64,000 bases of DNA from Bacillus mycoides. Its GTDB lineage: Bacteria > Bacillota > Bacilli > Bacillales > Bacillaceae_G. The notes beneath the pieces are model-generated. The model searched no databases, had not been told where the DNA came from, and saw only the letters and a program-made list of their open reading frames with translations. The stretch is from assembly GCF_018742245.1 (NCBI RefSeq), contig NZ_CP036132.1, forward strand, positions 2,165,001 through 2,229,000, written 5' to 3'. Shown one piece after another: positions 31,930 through 41,236 of the stretch. Each line of letters opens with the position of its first letter. The stretch's first letter is position 1. Made by a program: the position numbers and the translations under genes.

Positions 31930-32395
31930 TACGCAACTCCTTACTTTTTATTTTAGATGGTTTCTTGTAGATAAGGGGATTGTTGTGTTGAAATCCTAAT
32001 AATTAAAGAGGTATTATATTTATATGCGATATATCAAATGTTCTTTATACGTAATTATAAGGAAGTTCACACGAAGTACATATCGTTGTGCTATTTTTAT
32101 TTCACCTTTGATTTATAAATAAGAAAATATTGACCATTTGAAAAAAAGGTATATTATTTATACGAGGTATTAAAAATTCACTTCTTACATTCTATGCTTT
32201 AAGGGGCAGCATTATTAGAAAAAATAGAAGTGAAAATAGTTTGTATAAGAATTATTCTAAAATTTATAATCTGTGAATTGGGAAAATATTGAATGCTCCA
32301 GGTCAATATACTTTCTTGACTAAATGTATTTGTGAAAGTGACCTCAATATTTTTAAGTAAATCAACGGGAGAATTGAAAGGCAGGAGAAAGTAAC
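31930..32395 (+). other. intergenic region before the PBP gene
   Basis: About 465 AT-rich bases. No ORF, terminator or riboswitch is recognised. AGGCAGGAGAAAG before 32396 is the ribosome binding site of the PBP gene. Confidence 0.4.
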
Positions 32396-34897
32396 ATGTC
32401 AGAAAATTATCGTTCTCGAGAGGAGCGAAGACAAGTTCAAAAGAAAAAACAGCCAGCTTCTAAAAAAACAAAACCAAAAGGTAAAACATCGTTTTTTCGT
32501 AAATTTTTAATTAGTTGTTTACTACTTGGTATTGTAGGTTTAGTGGCAGGGGTGGCTACCTTTTTCGTTATGATAAAGGACGCGCCGAAACTTGAGAAAA
32601 CAAAACTTGTTAATCCGTTATCCTCAAAAATTTATGATAAAGACGGGAATTTGGTATATGAATATGGGAAAGAAAAGCGGACGAATGTTACGTATGATCA
32701 AATTCCTAAATTGGTAGAAAATGCATTTTTAGCAACAGAAGATGCACGTTTTTATGAGCATAGCGGAGTAGACTTCAAAGGGACTACACGTGCAGTTTTA
32801 GTTAGTCTTAAAGGAGATTATGGCTCTCAAGGTGGAAGTACGATAACGCAGCAAGTTATTAAAAACTACTTCTTATCGATGGAAAAAACGTCAAAGCGTA
32901 AAGTTCAGGAAATATATTTAGCGTATAAGCTAGAACAACAGTATTCAAAACATGAAATATTAGAGATGTATTTAAATAAAATTAATTTAGGTAACCGTTC
33001 ATATGGAATCGCAACAGCAGCACAAAACTACTACGGTAAGGAATTAAAAGATTTAACTTTACCAGAAGTTGCGATGCTTGCCGGTTTACCGAAAGCGCCG
33101 AATAACTATGATCCAACGAAAAAAGAAAATGTTCAAAGGGCAACAGAAAGAAGAAATACTGTACTAGGGTTAATGAATCGACATGGCTATATAACAAAAC
33201 AAGAAATGGAAGAAGCATCAAAAGTTGACGTAACAAAGGGTCTTAAGCCTGCAACAGAACTACAAACAATGCCATATCCTGCATTTATGGATGCGGTTGT
33301 GAAAGAAGTAGAAAAAGAACTACCAGATGCTAATATTGGTTCTGACGGTTTAGAAATTTATACAACATTGGATCCGAAAGCACAGAAATTGGCTGATAAT
33401 ATTTTAAATACAAATATTATTGATTATCCAAATGATAATTTCCAAGGTGCTTTCACATTTATGGATACAAAAACAGGGGAAGTTCGCGCTATAGGTAGTG
33501 GACGCGGCGAAAATAAAGCAGTATTTAAAGGACATAATATGGCGATTGAATTAGATCGTGCAGCTGGCTCGACAATGAAGCCAATCTTTGATTACGCTCC
33601 AGCTATTGAATATTTAAAATGGGCTACTTATCATCAAATTGATGACTCTCCGTTTAAGTACTCAGATGGTCAAGAAGTTAGAAATGCAGACAGAAGTCAT
33701 TTAGGACCAGTTACAATGCGTGATGCATTAAAAATGTCACGTAACATCCCGGCTATTAAAACAGCGAAAGAAGTAGGGATTAGTAAATCAAAAGAATTCT
33801 CAGAGAAATTAGGTATTACATTTAATGTAGCACCGACTGAATCAACAGCTATTGGTACAAATGAAGTGTCACCAACTGAAATTGCAGGTGCTTATGCGGC
33901 ATTTGGTAATGATGGTAAGTATACGAAACCACATTTTGTTAAGAAAGTAGTTTATCCAGACGGCAAGTCACAAAGTTTTGGACAAAAACCAAAACAAGTT
34001 ATGGCCGATTCTACAGCATATATGATTACTGATATGATGCGTTCTGTTGTTTCATCTGGAACAGGTACTGCCGCTAATATAGGTTCTTTAGATTTAGCAG
34101 GTAAAACAGGTACAACAAACTATTCTTCAAAACAAATAGCGCAATATAAACTACCAGAAAGTGCAACTCGTGATAGTTGGTTTGCAGGATATACACCGCA
34201 ATATACGATGGCAGTATGGACTGGATATATGAAAGATGGTAAAGACGAGTATATTAGTAGTAAAAATACGAAAATTGCACAGTTGATCTTTAAAGAAATG
34301 ATGAGCGAGATGGCTACAGATAAATCACGCTTTAAAATGCCAAGTAGTGTTATTCAAGAAGGTAGTGAGTTACGTATAAAAGGTGAAAAACGTGATTCAT
34401 CTCCAAATACGAGCGTACCTAATACAACTGAGCAACCAAAACAAGACCAACAGCAAAAAACTGAAGAAGAGAAAAAGCAAGAAGAATTAAAGAAACAGGA
34501 AGAGCAAAAGAAACAAGAAGAGCAAAAGAAACAAGATGAACTTAAGAAACAAGAAGAGCAAAAGAAACAAGATGAACAGAATAAGCAAAATGAACAAAAC
34601 AATGGAAATGGTCAAGGAACTCCAAATCCACCGAACAATGGAAATGGTCAAGGAACTCCAACACCACCAACTACAGGAGGTGGCCAAGGAACTCCAAATC
34701 CACCAACCACTGGAGGTGGTCAAGGAACTCCAACACCACCAACTACAGGAGGTGGTCAAGGAACTCCAACACCACCAACTACAGGAGGTGGCCAAGGAAC
34801 TCCAACACCACCAACTACAGGAGGTGGTCAAGGGGATTCAACGCCACCAACTACTGGTGGGAACACAGGAGAGGCTCCTTCCAATAATGGACAATAA
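32396..34897 (+). CDS. class A penicillin-binding protein with repetitive tail
   Basis: Bifunctional peptidoglycan glycosyltransferase/transpeptidase of 833 residues, of PBP1A type. A basic cytoplasmic start and one membrane helix (about 37-60) are followed by a GT51 domain with Glu115 in EDARFYEH and GGSTITQQ. The transpeptidase has S392-TMK, S448-RN and K570-TG. After residue 660 the tail is first Lys/Gln/Glu-rich (KKQEEQ repeats) and then has seven copies of a 12-residue unit such as TTGGGQGTPTPP. The tail probably spans the wall. GGCAGGAG precedes the ATG. The catalytic core looks complete. Confidence 0.9.
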   Translation: MSENYRSREERRQVQKKKQPASKKTKPKGKTSFFRKFLISCLLLGIVGLVAGVATFFVMIKDAPKLEKTKLVNPLSSKIYDKDGNLVYEYGKEKRTNVTYDQIPKLVENAFLATEDARFYEHSGVDFKGTTRAVLVSLKGDYGSQGGSTITQQVIKNYFLSMEKTSKRKVQEIYLAYKLEQQYSKHEILEMYLNKINLGNRSYGIATAAQNYYGKELKDLTLPEVAMLAGLPKAPNNYDPTKKENVQRATERRNTVLGLMNRHGYITKQEMEEASKVDVTKGLKPATELQTMPYPAFMDAVVKEVEKELPDANIGSDGLEIYTTLDPKAQKLADNILNTNIIDYPNDNFQGAFTFMDTKTGEVRAIGSGRGENKAVFKGHNMAIELDRAAGSTMKPIFDYAPAIEYLKWATYHQIDDSPFKYSDGQEVRNADRSHLGPVTMRDALKMSRNIPAIKTAKEVGISKSKEFSEKLGITFNVAPTESTAIGTNEVSPTEIAGAYAAFGNDGKYTKPHFVKKVVYPDGKSQSFGQKPKQVMADSTAYMITDMMRSVVSSGTGTAANIGSLDLAGKTGTTNYSSKQIAQYKLPESATRDSWFAGYTPQYTMAVWTGYMKDGKDEYISSKNTKIAQLIFKEMMSEMATDKSRFKMPSSVIQEGSELRIKGEKRDSSPNTSVPNTTEQPKQDQQQKTEEEKKQEELKKQEEQKKQEEQKKQDELKKQEEQKKQDEQNKQNEQNNGNGQGTPNPPNNGNGQGTPTPPTTGGGQGTPNPPTTGGGQGTPTPPTTGGGQGTPTPPTTGGGQGTPTPPTTGGGQGDSTPPTTGGNTGEAPSNNGQ
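34468..34597 (+). repeat. KKQEEQ-coding 18-bp repeats in the PBP tail
   Basis: Tandem hexapeptide codons (KKQEEQ, with KKQDEL and KKQDEQ variants) make a highly charged stretch that is likely helical or disordered. Confidence 0.75.
34598..34849 (+). repeat. 36-bp tandem repeat (7 copies) in the PBP tail
   Basis: Seven in-frame copies of a 36-bp unit coding for NNGNGQGTPNPP or TTGGGQGTPTPP, with the last copy diverged (GQGDSTPP). Near identity of the middle copies suggests recent expansion or contraction, so copy number may vary between strains. Confidence 0.9.
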
Positions 34898-34907
34898 ATA
34901 ATGCATT

Positions 34908-34956
34908 TAAAAAGCACCAAGGGTACCGGGAAAAACGGTTTCTTTGGTGCTTTTTG
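34908..34956. terminator. bidirectional terminator
   Basis: AAAAAGCACCAA / TTGGTGCTTTTT stem with an inner ACCG/CGGT pair, between the convergent PBP and small-protein genes. Confidence 0.8.
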
Positions 34957-34979
34957 TATTATAAAGAGTAATATTATTT

Positions 34980-35258
34980 TTAAATGTTAAAAGTACCATA
35001 GAAATTTTGAAAGTAAATTGACGGGAAATGATAAAAAATTTGAGTTGGAGGTATTGGATAACTAGGGCTATAAAAAGTAGCGCTACTAGGATGTGTACCA
35101 TGATGCCAAAATGAAGGGGTGACTTGGTCAGTCGATTGATATTGTTGCCAAGCGGCAGGAAGTTCGATACCAACATCAGAACTAGCTGTATGAACGGCAG
35201 GAACATGTATTGAGGGAACTGATGGGACAACGGCAGTTATTCTTGGTGATACCCACAT
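34980..35258 (-). CDS. Pro/Ser/Tyr-rich small protein, unknown
   Basis: Protein of 92 residues starting MWVSPRITAVVPSVPSIHVP and ending QIFYHFPSIYFQNFYGTFNI, low in charge and rich in Pro, Ser, Tyr and Phe. AGGAGTG lies about nine bases before the ATG at 35258. The composition would suit a spore-coat or surface protein, but this is a guess. Confidence 0.55.
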   Translation of the reverse strand: MWVSPRITAVVPSVPSIHVPAVHTASSDVGIELPAAWQQYQSTDQVTPSFWHHGTHPSSATFYSPSYPIPPTQIFYHFPSIYFQNFYGTFNI

Positions 35259-35496
35259 GAAGACGATCACTCCTAAGTTACAATGATAAAGTAGTATATT
35301 CTTTTAATACGTATAAAGATACATATAGATAGGACTTTCGGTTGAAACATACGTACAAAGTCGTAAGACCAATGTGAATTGATGGTGGACCATTTATTAC
35401 GAAAAGATACGTCTAATAGCGGAGGGAAAAGGAATATGAAACATATACAATTGATGTGTTGATTGCAATATTTTACGTGTTTATGGAGGAACTTTA

Positions 35497-36642
35497 ATGG
35501 AACGATTATGGACGAAATCATTTATTCAAATGACTATCGCGATGTTATTTTTATTTACAGGGTTTTATTTACTAGTTCCAACGCTACCGCTCTTTATTAA
35601 AGAGATTGGTGGAAATGAATCACAAGTTGGACTGATGATGGGAATGTTTACAATAGCGGCAGTTGTAATACGACCGATTATTGGAGGAATGTTAGATCAA
35701 TATGGTAGAAGATCTTTTATTATTTTCGGACTCATATTTTTTGGGATAACGATGTATTCGTATAATTTAGCATCGACTATTGTCCTTTTATCTGTTTTAC
35801 GCGTTATTCACGGAGTGACATGGGCCGTTTCTACAACAGCAGTTGGAACAGCTATAACTGATATTATTCCAGATTCACGTCGCGGAGAAGGAATGGGCTG
35901 GTATGGGATGGCGATGACAATTGCAATGGCAATCGGCCCGATGATTGGATTATGGGTTGTACAAAATTATTCATTTCATGGTCTATTCTTGTTAGCAACT
36001 CTTTTATCCTTTATGGCAGTCGTATTATCGTTAATAACGAAAATGCCATTCACGCCACAAAAAGAAAAAGGGAAAATTCAGCTATTTGAAAAATCTGTTT
36101 TATCAATTACAATTGTCATTTTCTTTTTATCGTTTGCATACGGAGGCATAACAACATTTTTACCGTTGTTTGCGTCATCAATTGATGTGAATCCTGGGAC
36201 GTTCTTTCTTGTATATGCAATTGCTTTAACAATTGTACGTCCGATTTCAGGAAAACTATTAGATAAGTACGGGGAAGTATTTATCATACTCCCGGCACTA
36301 TGTATTACCATTTTAGCTATAGTTGTATTAACTATTTCAAATAGTTTAATGGGTATAATTATCGCAGCGGTATTATACGGTGTCGGATTCGGTTCAGCAC
36401 AGCCCGCTTTACAAGCAGCGATGCTTACAATTGTTGATCCTAGTAAAAGAGGAGTTGCTAACGCTTCATTCTTTACCGCATTTGATTTAGGTATTGGATT
36501 AGGTGCGATTTTACTTGGAGTTGTTTCACAAATGTTTGGTTACCGTATTTTATTTGCTGGTAGTGCAATTTCTGGATTAATAGCTTTAATTCTTTTCGTT
36601 GTTTTTGTAAAACAACGATTAGGTAAAAAAGATTTTGCGTAA
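35497..36642 (+). CDS. MFS transporter (drug/metabolite exporter type)
   Basis: Membrane protein of 381 residues with 12 predicted helices. The MFS motif between helices 2 and 3 reads GGMLDQYGRRSFIIFG (consensus G-LaDr-GRr), repeated in the second half as SGKLLDKYGEVFII. The motif near helix 5 (AMAIGPMIGLW) points to the DHA1-type exporters. The substrate is unknown. ATGGAGGAAC precedes the ATG. It stands alone, just upstream of a bcr1 repeat. Confidence 0.85.
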   Translation: MERLWTKSFIQMTIAMLFLFTGFYLLVPTLPLFIKEIGGNESQVGLMMGMFTIAAVVIRPIIGGMLDQYGRRSFIIFGLIFFGITMYSYNLASTIVLLSVLRVIHGVTWAVSTTAVGTAITDIIPDSRRGEGMGWYGMAMTIAMAIGPMIGLWVVQNYSFHGLFLLATLLSFMAVVLSLITKMPFTPQKEKGKIQLFEKSVLSITIVIFFLSFAYGGITTFLPLFASSIDVNPGTFFLVYAIALTIVRPISGKLLDKYGEVFIILPALCITILAIVVLTISNSLMGIIIAAVLYGVGFGSAQPALQAAMLTIVDPSKRGVANASFFTAFDLGIGLGAILLGVVSQMFGYRILFAGSAISGLIALILFVVFVKQRLGKKDFA

Positions 36643-36735
36643 ACAGGAAGAGAAAAGATGAAAATTTCAATTGAACATGATGCTCTACGATGGTTTAAGG
36701 AAGAATTGCGTATAAGGTATGATGAATCGATTTGA

Positions 36736-36893
36736 TTTATCCCGCTATTTGTGGGCAGAAAGACTCCCACCTCAAAATTCGGCTGGAGCAAAGAAGTTAG
36801 GTAGGAGCCCCGCTGCCCGTAAACGCCCGATTGGTGAGGGCTAATAATCAGTGGGGGATGAAAACCCCCCGACTGATTAAAGTTTCACTTTAT
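36736..36893 (+). repeat. bcr1 repeat, intact
   Basis: About 158 bp running from TTTATCCCGCTATTTGTGGG, through CTCAAAATTCGGCTGG, AGAAGTTAGGTAGGAGCC, GCTGCCCGTAAACGCCCG and AATAATCAGTGGGGG, to ACTGATTAAAGTTTCACTTT. It matches my memory of bcr1, a mobile non-coding repeat limited to the B. cereus group that is transcribed and strongly structured. Confidence 0.9.
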
Positions 36894-36894
36894 T

Positions 36895-37082
36895 GTAAGG
36901 TACGGAGGAAATAGCGCAATTCATCCAGGATATTCTTTAGGAATTGTTTCTGAGAAACCATTTCGGGAAATAGTGTCAGTTGAGAAAGACGGTATTGTAT
37001 TTTTATAGATTTTGATAGTCTTTGGTACTTTCAAAACTATGATTTAGTTGTAAGCTATCGTAAAGGAACGGAAGAAATTTAA
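36895..37082 (+). pseudogene. 3' remnant of an unknown gene next to bcr1
   Basis: Directly after the bcr1 end, one frame reads NSAIHPGYSLGIVSEKPFRE and IVSVEKDGIVF. After a frameshift near 37002 another reads IDFDSLWYFQNYDLVVSYRK and GTEEI to a stop at 37082. Together they look like the C-terminal 60 or so residues of a protein whose 5' part is gone. The family is not recognised. Confidence 0.4.
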
Positions 37083-37170
37083 TTTAATTATGTAAAATAA
37101 TAATTTTATTAAAAGTAAATAAATTTTATATAAGAATTATATTTATGGGAATATAAAATAAATATTATAA

Positions 37171-37207
37171 AAAAACGAGCTGTGCATGAATGCAGCTCGT
37201 TTTTTTA
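37171..37207 (+). terminator. rho-independent terminator
   Basis: AAAAACGAGCTG / CAGCTCGTTTTT stem followed by T-run, with no complete gene directly before it. It was presumably the terminator of the lost gene. Confidence 0.8.
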
Positions 37208-37390
37208 TATTTGTTAAAGAAAAAGAGATTAAAGGTGTATTTAGTGGGATTATATGGATAATTGTTATATTTCGTTTTTAACAATTGTAAAAGGATGTCT
37301 GTCCTTTCTTTATAAAAGATGAAAGTTATTTTTGAAAAATTGTATTATTACATCGGTAAAAGTATAGGAAACTTATCATTATAAAATAAA

Positions 37391-37419
37391 TTGAAATCTT
37401 CTAAAAACTCTGATACATT
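37391..37419 (+). promoter_or_regulatory. possible sigma-A promoter of the methylcitrate operon
   Basis: TTGAAA (37391-37396) and TACATT (37414-37419) with 17 bases between them. The -10 match is moderate. A start site would lie ahead of the cre-like site at 37446. Confidence 0.4.
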
Positions 37420-37445
37420 GAAATAGAAATGTAGTTTCACAGTAT

Positions 37446-37459
37446 TGTAAAGGCTTACA
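37446..37459 (+). promoter_or_regulatory. cre-like site (CcpA)
   Basis: TGTAAAGGCTTACA matches the cre consensus TGWNANCGNTNWCA at all but one position and is palindromic at its ends. It lies about 38 bases before mmgD. Carbon repression of this pathway is known in B. subtilis. Confidence 0.5.
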
Positions 37460-37497
37460 GTTATGTGCACGAAGATCTATTAGGATTGGAGGAAATA

Positions 37498-38619
37498 ATG
37501 ATGAAAGCTGAAGAAAAATTTTCCCCGGGATTAGATGGTGTTGTAGCAGCGGAGACGAAAATTTCGTTTCTTGACACAGTAAAAGGTGAAATTGTAATTC
37601 AAGGGTATGATTTAATCGAACTCTCAAAAACAAAAGAGTATTTAGACATTGTGCATCTTTTATTAGAAGAACAGCTACCGAATGAGGATGAAAAAGAAAC
37701 AATTGAAAAGAAATTAAAAGAAGAATATGCAGTGCCAGAAGGTGTATTTAATGTGCTAAAGGCATTGCCTAAAGAAACGCATCCTATGGACGGGTTACGT
37801 ACAGGTGTGTCTGCATTAGCTGGTTACGATAGTGATATCGAAAACCGCTCGTTAGAAGTGAATAAAAGTCGAGGATACAAGCTTTTAAGTAAAGTGCCAA
37901 ATATCGTAGCGAATAGCTATCATATTTTAAATAACGAGGAGCCAATTCAGCCCCTTCAAGAATTGTCATATAGTGCGAATTTCTTCTATATGTTAACTGG
38001 TAAAAAACCAACTGAACTTGAGGAAAAGATCTTTGATCGTTCCCTTGTTTTATATAGTGAACATGAAATGCCAAACTCTACATTTACAGCTCGCGTAATT
38101 GCATCAACACAATCGGATTTATACGGCGCTCTAACAGGTGCAGTTGCATCTTTAAAAGGAAGTTTACATGGTGGTGCAAATGAAGCGGTTATGTACATGC
38201 TTTTAGAAGCTGGCAATGTTGAGAAATTTGAAGAACTATTACAGAAGAAACTTTATAACAAAGAAAAAATCATGGGCTTTGGACATCGCGTATATATGAA
38301 GAAGATAGATCCAAGAGCACTTATGATGAAGGAAGCTTTAAAACAGCTTTGTGATGTAAAAGGCGATTATACACTATATGAAATGTGTGAAGCTGGAGAG
38401 AAGATTATGGAGAAGGAAAAAGGCATTTATCCGAATCTTGATTACTATGCTGCTCCAGTATATTGGATGCTTGGTATTCCAATTCAACTTTACACACCAA
38501 TCTTCTTTAGTTCTAGAACAGTAGGGTTATGTGCACACGTAATTGAGCAACATGCGAACAATCGTTTGTTCCGTCCACGTGTAAATTATATTGGCGAGCG
38601 ACATGCATTTAGTAAATAA
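37498..38619 (+). CDS. mmgD: 2-methylcitrate synthase / citrate synthase
   Basis: Citrate-synthase-family enzyme of 373 residues that condenses propionyl-CoA (or acetyl-CoA) with oxaloacetate. Active-site His are in [10 protein letters not shown] and MGFGHRVY, and the Asp is in [15 protein letters not shown]. The next genes encode PrpD and PrpB, so the first step of the methylcitrate cycle is the likely job. Two ATG codons (37498 and 37501) follow TTGGAGG at usable spacing. Confidence 0.9.
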   Translation: MMKAEEKFSPGLDGVVAAETKISFLDTVKGEIVIQGYDLIELSKTKEYLDIVHLLLEEQLPNEDEKETIEKKLKEEYAVPEGVFNVLKALPKETHPMDGLRTGVSALAGYDSDIENRSLEVNKSRGYKLLSKVPNIVANSYHILNNEEPIQPLQELSYSANFFYMLTGKKPTELEEKIFDRSLVLYSEHEMPNSTFTARVIASTQSDLYGALTGAVASLKGSLHGGANEAVMYMLLEAGNVEKFEELLQKKLYNKEKIMGFGHRVYMKKIDPRALMMKEALKQLCDVKGDYTLYEMCEAGEKIMEKEKGIYPNLDYYAAPVYWMLGIPIQLYTPIFFSSRTVGLCAHVIEQHANNRLFRPRVNYIGERHAFSK

Positions 38620-38620
38620 A

Positions 38621-38677
38621 AACAACTGGGGAGTTGTTAGCGCCGCCCGCCAGATGGGTGTTTGACCGACACCCATC
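38621..38677 (+). promoter_or_regulatory. two intercistronic hairpins between mmgD and prpD
   Basis: AACAACT / AGTTGTT (38621-38638) right after the mmgD stop, then GATGGGTGT / ACACCCATC (38653-38677). Neither is followed by a T-run, so they are more likely RNA-processing or stability elements than terminators. Confidence 0.5.
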
Positions 38678-38717
38678 ATTAATAATAACGAATTTTCGAC
38701 AGAAAGGGAAGAATAGT

Positions 38718-40154
38718 ATGATTAAAACAAATGAAATTAAACAAAAAGATGCATTATTAGAAGAAATTACGGATTATGTATTAAATAAAGAGGTTACAAG
38801 TGCAGAAGCATTCAGCACTGCTCGCTACGTATTACTTGATACACTTGGATGCGGAATTTTAGCGCTACAATATCCAGAGTGTACAAAATTATTAGGACCA
38901 GTTGTACCAGGAACAATCGTGCCAAATGGTACACGCGTACCAGGTACGTCATATGTACTTGATCCAGTAAAAGGCGCATTTAATATCGGATGTATGATCC
39001 GTTGGTTAGACTATAACGATACTTGGCTTGCCGCAGAATGGGGACATCCATCTGATAACTTAGGCGGAATTTTAGCAGTAGCAGATTATATTAGCCGTGT
39101 TCGTATTTCAGAAGGAAAAGAACCATTAAAAGTACGTGAAGTGCTAGAAATGATGATTAAAGCACATGAAATTCAAGGTGTACTTGCTTTAGAAAACAGC
39201 TTAAACCGTGTTGGTCTTGACCATGTATTATACGTAAAAGTAGCAACAACTGCGGTAGTTGCGAAAATGCTTGGCGGAACGCGTGAAGAAATCTTTAATG
39301 CATTATCACATGCGTGGATTGATAATTCTAGTCTTCGTACATATCGTCATGCTCCAAATACTGGTTCACGTAAATCATGGGCAGCAGGAGATGCGACGAG
39401 CCGCGGTGTTCATCTTGCAATGACTGCTTTAAAAGGTGAAATGGGTTACCCAACAGCATTATCTGCGCCAGGATGGGGATTCCAAGATGTATTATTTAAT
39501 AAGCAGGAATTAAAATTAGCAAGACCACTAGAATCTTATGTAATGGAAAATGTATTATTCAAAGTGTCATTCCCAGCAGAGTTCCATGCACAAACAGCTG
39601 CAGAATGTGCTGTGAAATTATATCCTGAAATTAAAGAAAGATTAGAAGAAATTGATCGTATTACAATTACAACTCATGAATCAGCAATTCGTATTATCGA
39701 TAAAGAGGGACCATTAAATAACCCAGCTGATCGCGATCATTGCTTACAATACATTACGGCAATTGGTTTATTAAAAGGAGATATCGTTGCGGATGATTAT
39801 GAGGATGTAGCAGCGAATGATCCACGTGTAGATGAATTACGTAATAAGATGGTTGTTGTTGAAAACAAACAGTACAGTTTAGATTACCTTGATCCGAACA
39901 AGCGCTCAATCGCCAACGCTGTTCAAGTTCATTTTAAAGATGGTACTGTAACAGAAAATGTGGAATGTGAATACCCACTTGGCCACCGTTTCCGTAGAGA
40001 CGAAGCGATTCCAAAAGTTGTTCAAAAATTCACTGCAAATATGGCAGGTCATTATTCTAGTAAGCAACAAGAAAAAATTCATGAAGTTTGTCTAAATGAA
40101 GAAAAACTAGAAAATATGAATGTAAACGAATTTGTAGATCTATTCTTAATTTAA
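38718..40154 (+). CDS. prpD: 2-methylcitrate dehydratase (MmgE/PrpD family)
   Basis: Protein of 478 residues, MmgE/PrpD family, which dehydrates 2-methylcitrate to 2-methyl-cis-aconitate. Family blocks seen include [47 protein letters not shown] and [18 protein letters not shown]. The start at 38718 follows AAAGGGAAG. A longer reading upstream would run through the hairpins and is rejected. It lies second in the operon. Confidence 0.9.
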   Translation: MIKTNEIKQKDALLEEITDYVLNKEVTSAEAFSTARYVLLDTLGCGILALQYPECTKLLGPVVPGTIVPNGTRVPGTSYVLDPVKGAFNIGCMIRWLDYNDTWLAAEWGHPSDNLGGILAVADYISRVRISEGKEPLKVREVLEMMIKAHEIQGVLALENSLNRVGLDHVLYVKVATTAVVAKMLGGTREEIFNALSHAWIDNSSLRTYRHAPNTGSRKSWAAGDATSRGVHLAMTALKGEMGYPTALSAPGWGFQDVLFNKQELKLARPLESYVMENVLFKVSFPAEFHAQTAAECAVKLYPEIKERLEEIDRITITTHESAIRIIDKEGPLNNPADRDHCLQYITAIGLLKGDIVADDYEDVAANDPRVDELRNKMVVVENKQYSLDYLDPNKRSIANAVQVHFKDGTVTENVECEYPLGHRFRRDEAIPKVVQKFTANMAGHYSSKQQEKIHEVCLNEEKLENMNVNEFVDLFLI

Positions 40155-40172
40155 TAATAGGGGGAATTTAGA

Positions 40173-41081
40173 ATGGCTTGGGTTGTGAATAAACAGTCAA
40201 CACAAGAGGAGCTTGCGAATCGCTTCCGAGCTTTAGTGGAAGCAAATGAAATTTTACAAATTCCAGGTGCTCATGATGCAATGGCGGCTCTTGTTGCGAA
40301 AAATACAGGTTTTTCAGCTCTTTATTTATCGGGAGCTGCTTATACTGCAAGTAAAGGGCTACCAGATTTAGGAATCGTGACGTCTACTGAAGTAGCAGAG
40401 AGAGCAAGGGATCTAGTAAGAGCTACAGATTTACCAGTTCTTGTTGACATTGATACAGGATTTGGTGGAGTACTAAACGTAGCGAGAACAGCTGTAGAAA
40501 TGGTGGAAGCGAAAGTTGCGGCTGTTCAGATTGAAGATCAACAATTACCAAAGAAATGTGGACATTTAAATGGTAAGAAACTTGTTACTACAGAAGAATT
40601 AGTTCAAAAAATTAAAGCGATTAAAGAAGTTGAGCCAAGTTTATATATTGTAGCACGCACAGATGCTCGCGGCGTGGAAGGATTAGATGCAGCGATTGAA
40701 AGAGCGAACGCATATGTAAAAGCAGGGGCAGATGCAATATTCCCAGAAGCGCTTCAATCGGAAGAAGAATTCCGTTTATTTACTAGCAAAGTGAATGCAC
40801 CTTTACTAGCAAATATGACTGAGTTCGGGAAAACACCATATTATAGTGCAGAGGAATTTGCGAATATGGGCTTCCAAATGGTAATTTATCCTGTAACTTC
40901 ACTTCGTGTTGCTGCAAAAGCATATGAGAATGTGTTTACGCTAATTAAAGAGACAGGTTCTCAAAAAGATGCACTTTCTAATATGCAAACGAGAAGTGAG
41001 TTATATGAAACAATTTCATATCATGACTTTGAAGACTTAGATACTGGAATTGCAAAAACAGTATTATCTGAAGATCAATAG
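40173..41081 (+). CDS. prpB: methylisocitrate lyase
   Basis: Isocitrate-lyase-superfamily enzyme of 302 residues that splits 2-methylisocitrate into pyruvate and succinate. The catalytic loop KKCGHLNGKKL is present, along with PVLVDIDTGFGG (metal-binding Asp) and ARTDARGVEGLDAA. It completes the methylcitrate cycle of the operon. Equivalent to B. subtilis YqiQ/MmgF. GGGGGAA precedes the ATG. Confidence 0.9.
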   Translation: MAWVVNKQSTQEELANRFRALVEANEILQIPGAHDAMAALVAKNTGFSALYLSGAAYTASKGLPDLGIVTSTEVAERARDLVRATDLPVLVDIDTGFGGVLNVARTAVEMVEAKVAAVQIEDQQLPKKCGHLNGKKLVTTEELVQKIKAIKEVEPSLYIVARTDARGVEGLDAAIERANAYVKAGADAIFPEALQSEEEFRLFTSKVNAPLLANMTEFGKTPYYSAEEFANMGFQMVIYPVTSLRVAAKAYENVFTLIKETGSQKDALSNMQTRSELYETISYHDFEDLDTGIAKTVLSEDQ

Positions 41082-41094
41082 GTAGAAGGACTTA

Positions 41095-41150
41095 GGCGAT
41101 GAGAATACATCTTTGGCAACACGAACTGCTTGATGTGAAAAATCATCGCC
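41095..41150 (+). promoter_or_regulatory. long intercistronic stem-loop
   Basis: GGCGATGA pairs with TCATCGCC (41095-41102 with 41143-41150). Inside it, ACATC pairs with GATGT. It lies between prpB and the acyl-CoA dehydrogenase gene, in a 155-base gap of an otherwise tight operon, and is followed by TTCTGTTTTC. It may attenuate or process the mRNA. Confidence 0.5.
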
Positions 41151-41236
41151 TTCTGTTTTCAATAGTAAGATATTCCACTCATCGTAGACGAGCATATGCA
41201 AAAAGCAATGAAGGCCGAAATGATAGGGGGATTCAG

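Larger units (their letters stand above)
36894..37497 (+). other. region between bcr1 and mmgD
   Basis: About 600 bases. It contains a broken coding remnant (36895-37082), an isolated terminator (37171-37207), and the probable promoter and cre-like site of the methylcitrate operon (37391-37459). Confidence 0.5.

Noticed and set aside
34354..34901. Open frames in other phases over the PBP tail (Cys/Trp- or His/Gln-rich repeats)
   Set aside because: They arise from the tandem DNA repeats, whose 36-bp and 18-bp units keep all frames open; they have no start signals.
41099..41236. N-terminal extension of the acyl-CoA dehydrogenase
   Set aside because: The extra 46 codons run through the intercistronic stem-loop and have no site, while ATAGGGGG supports the start at 41237.
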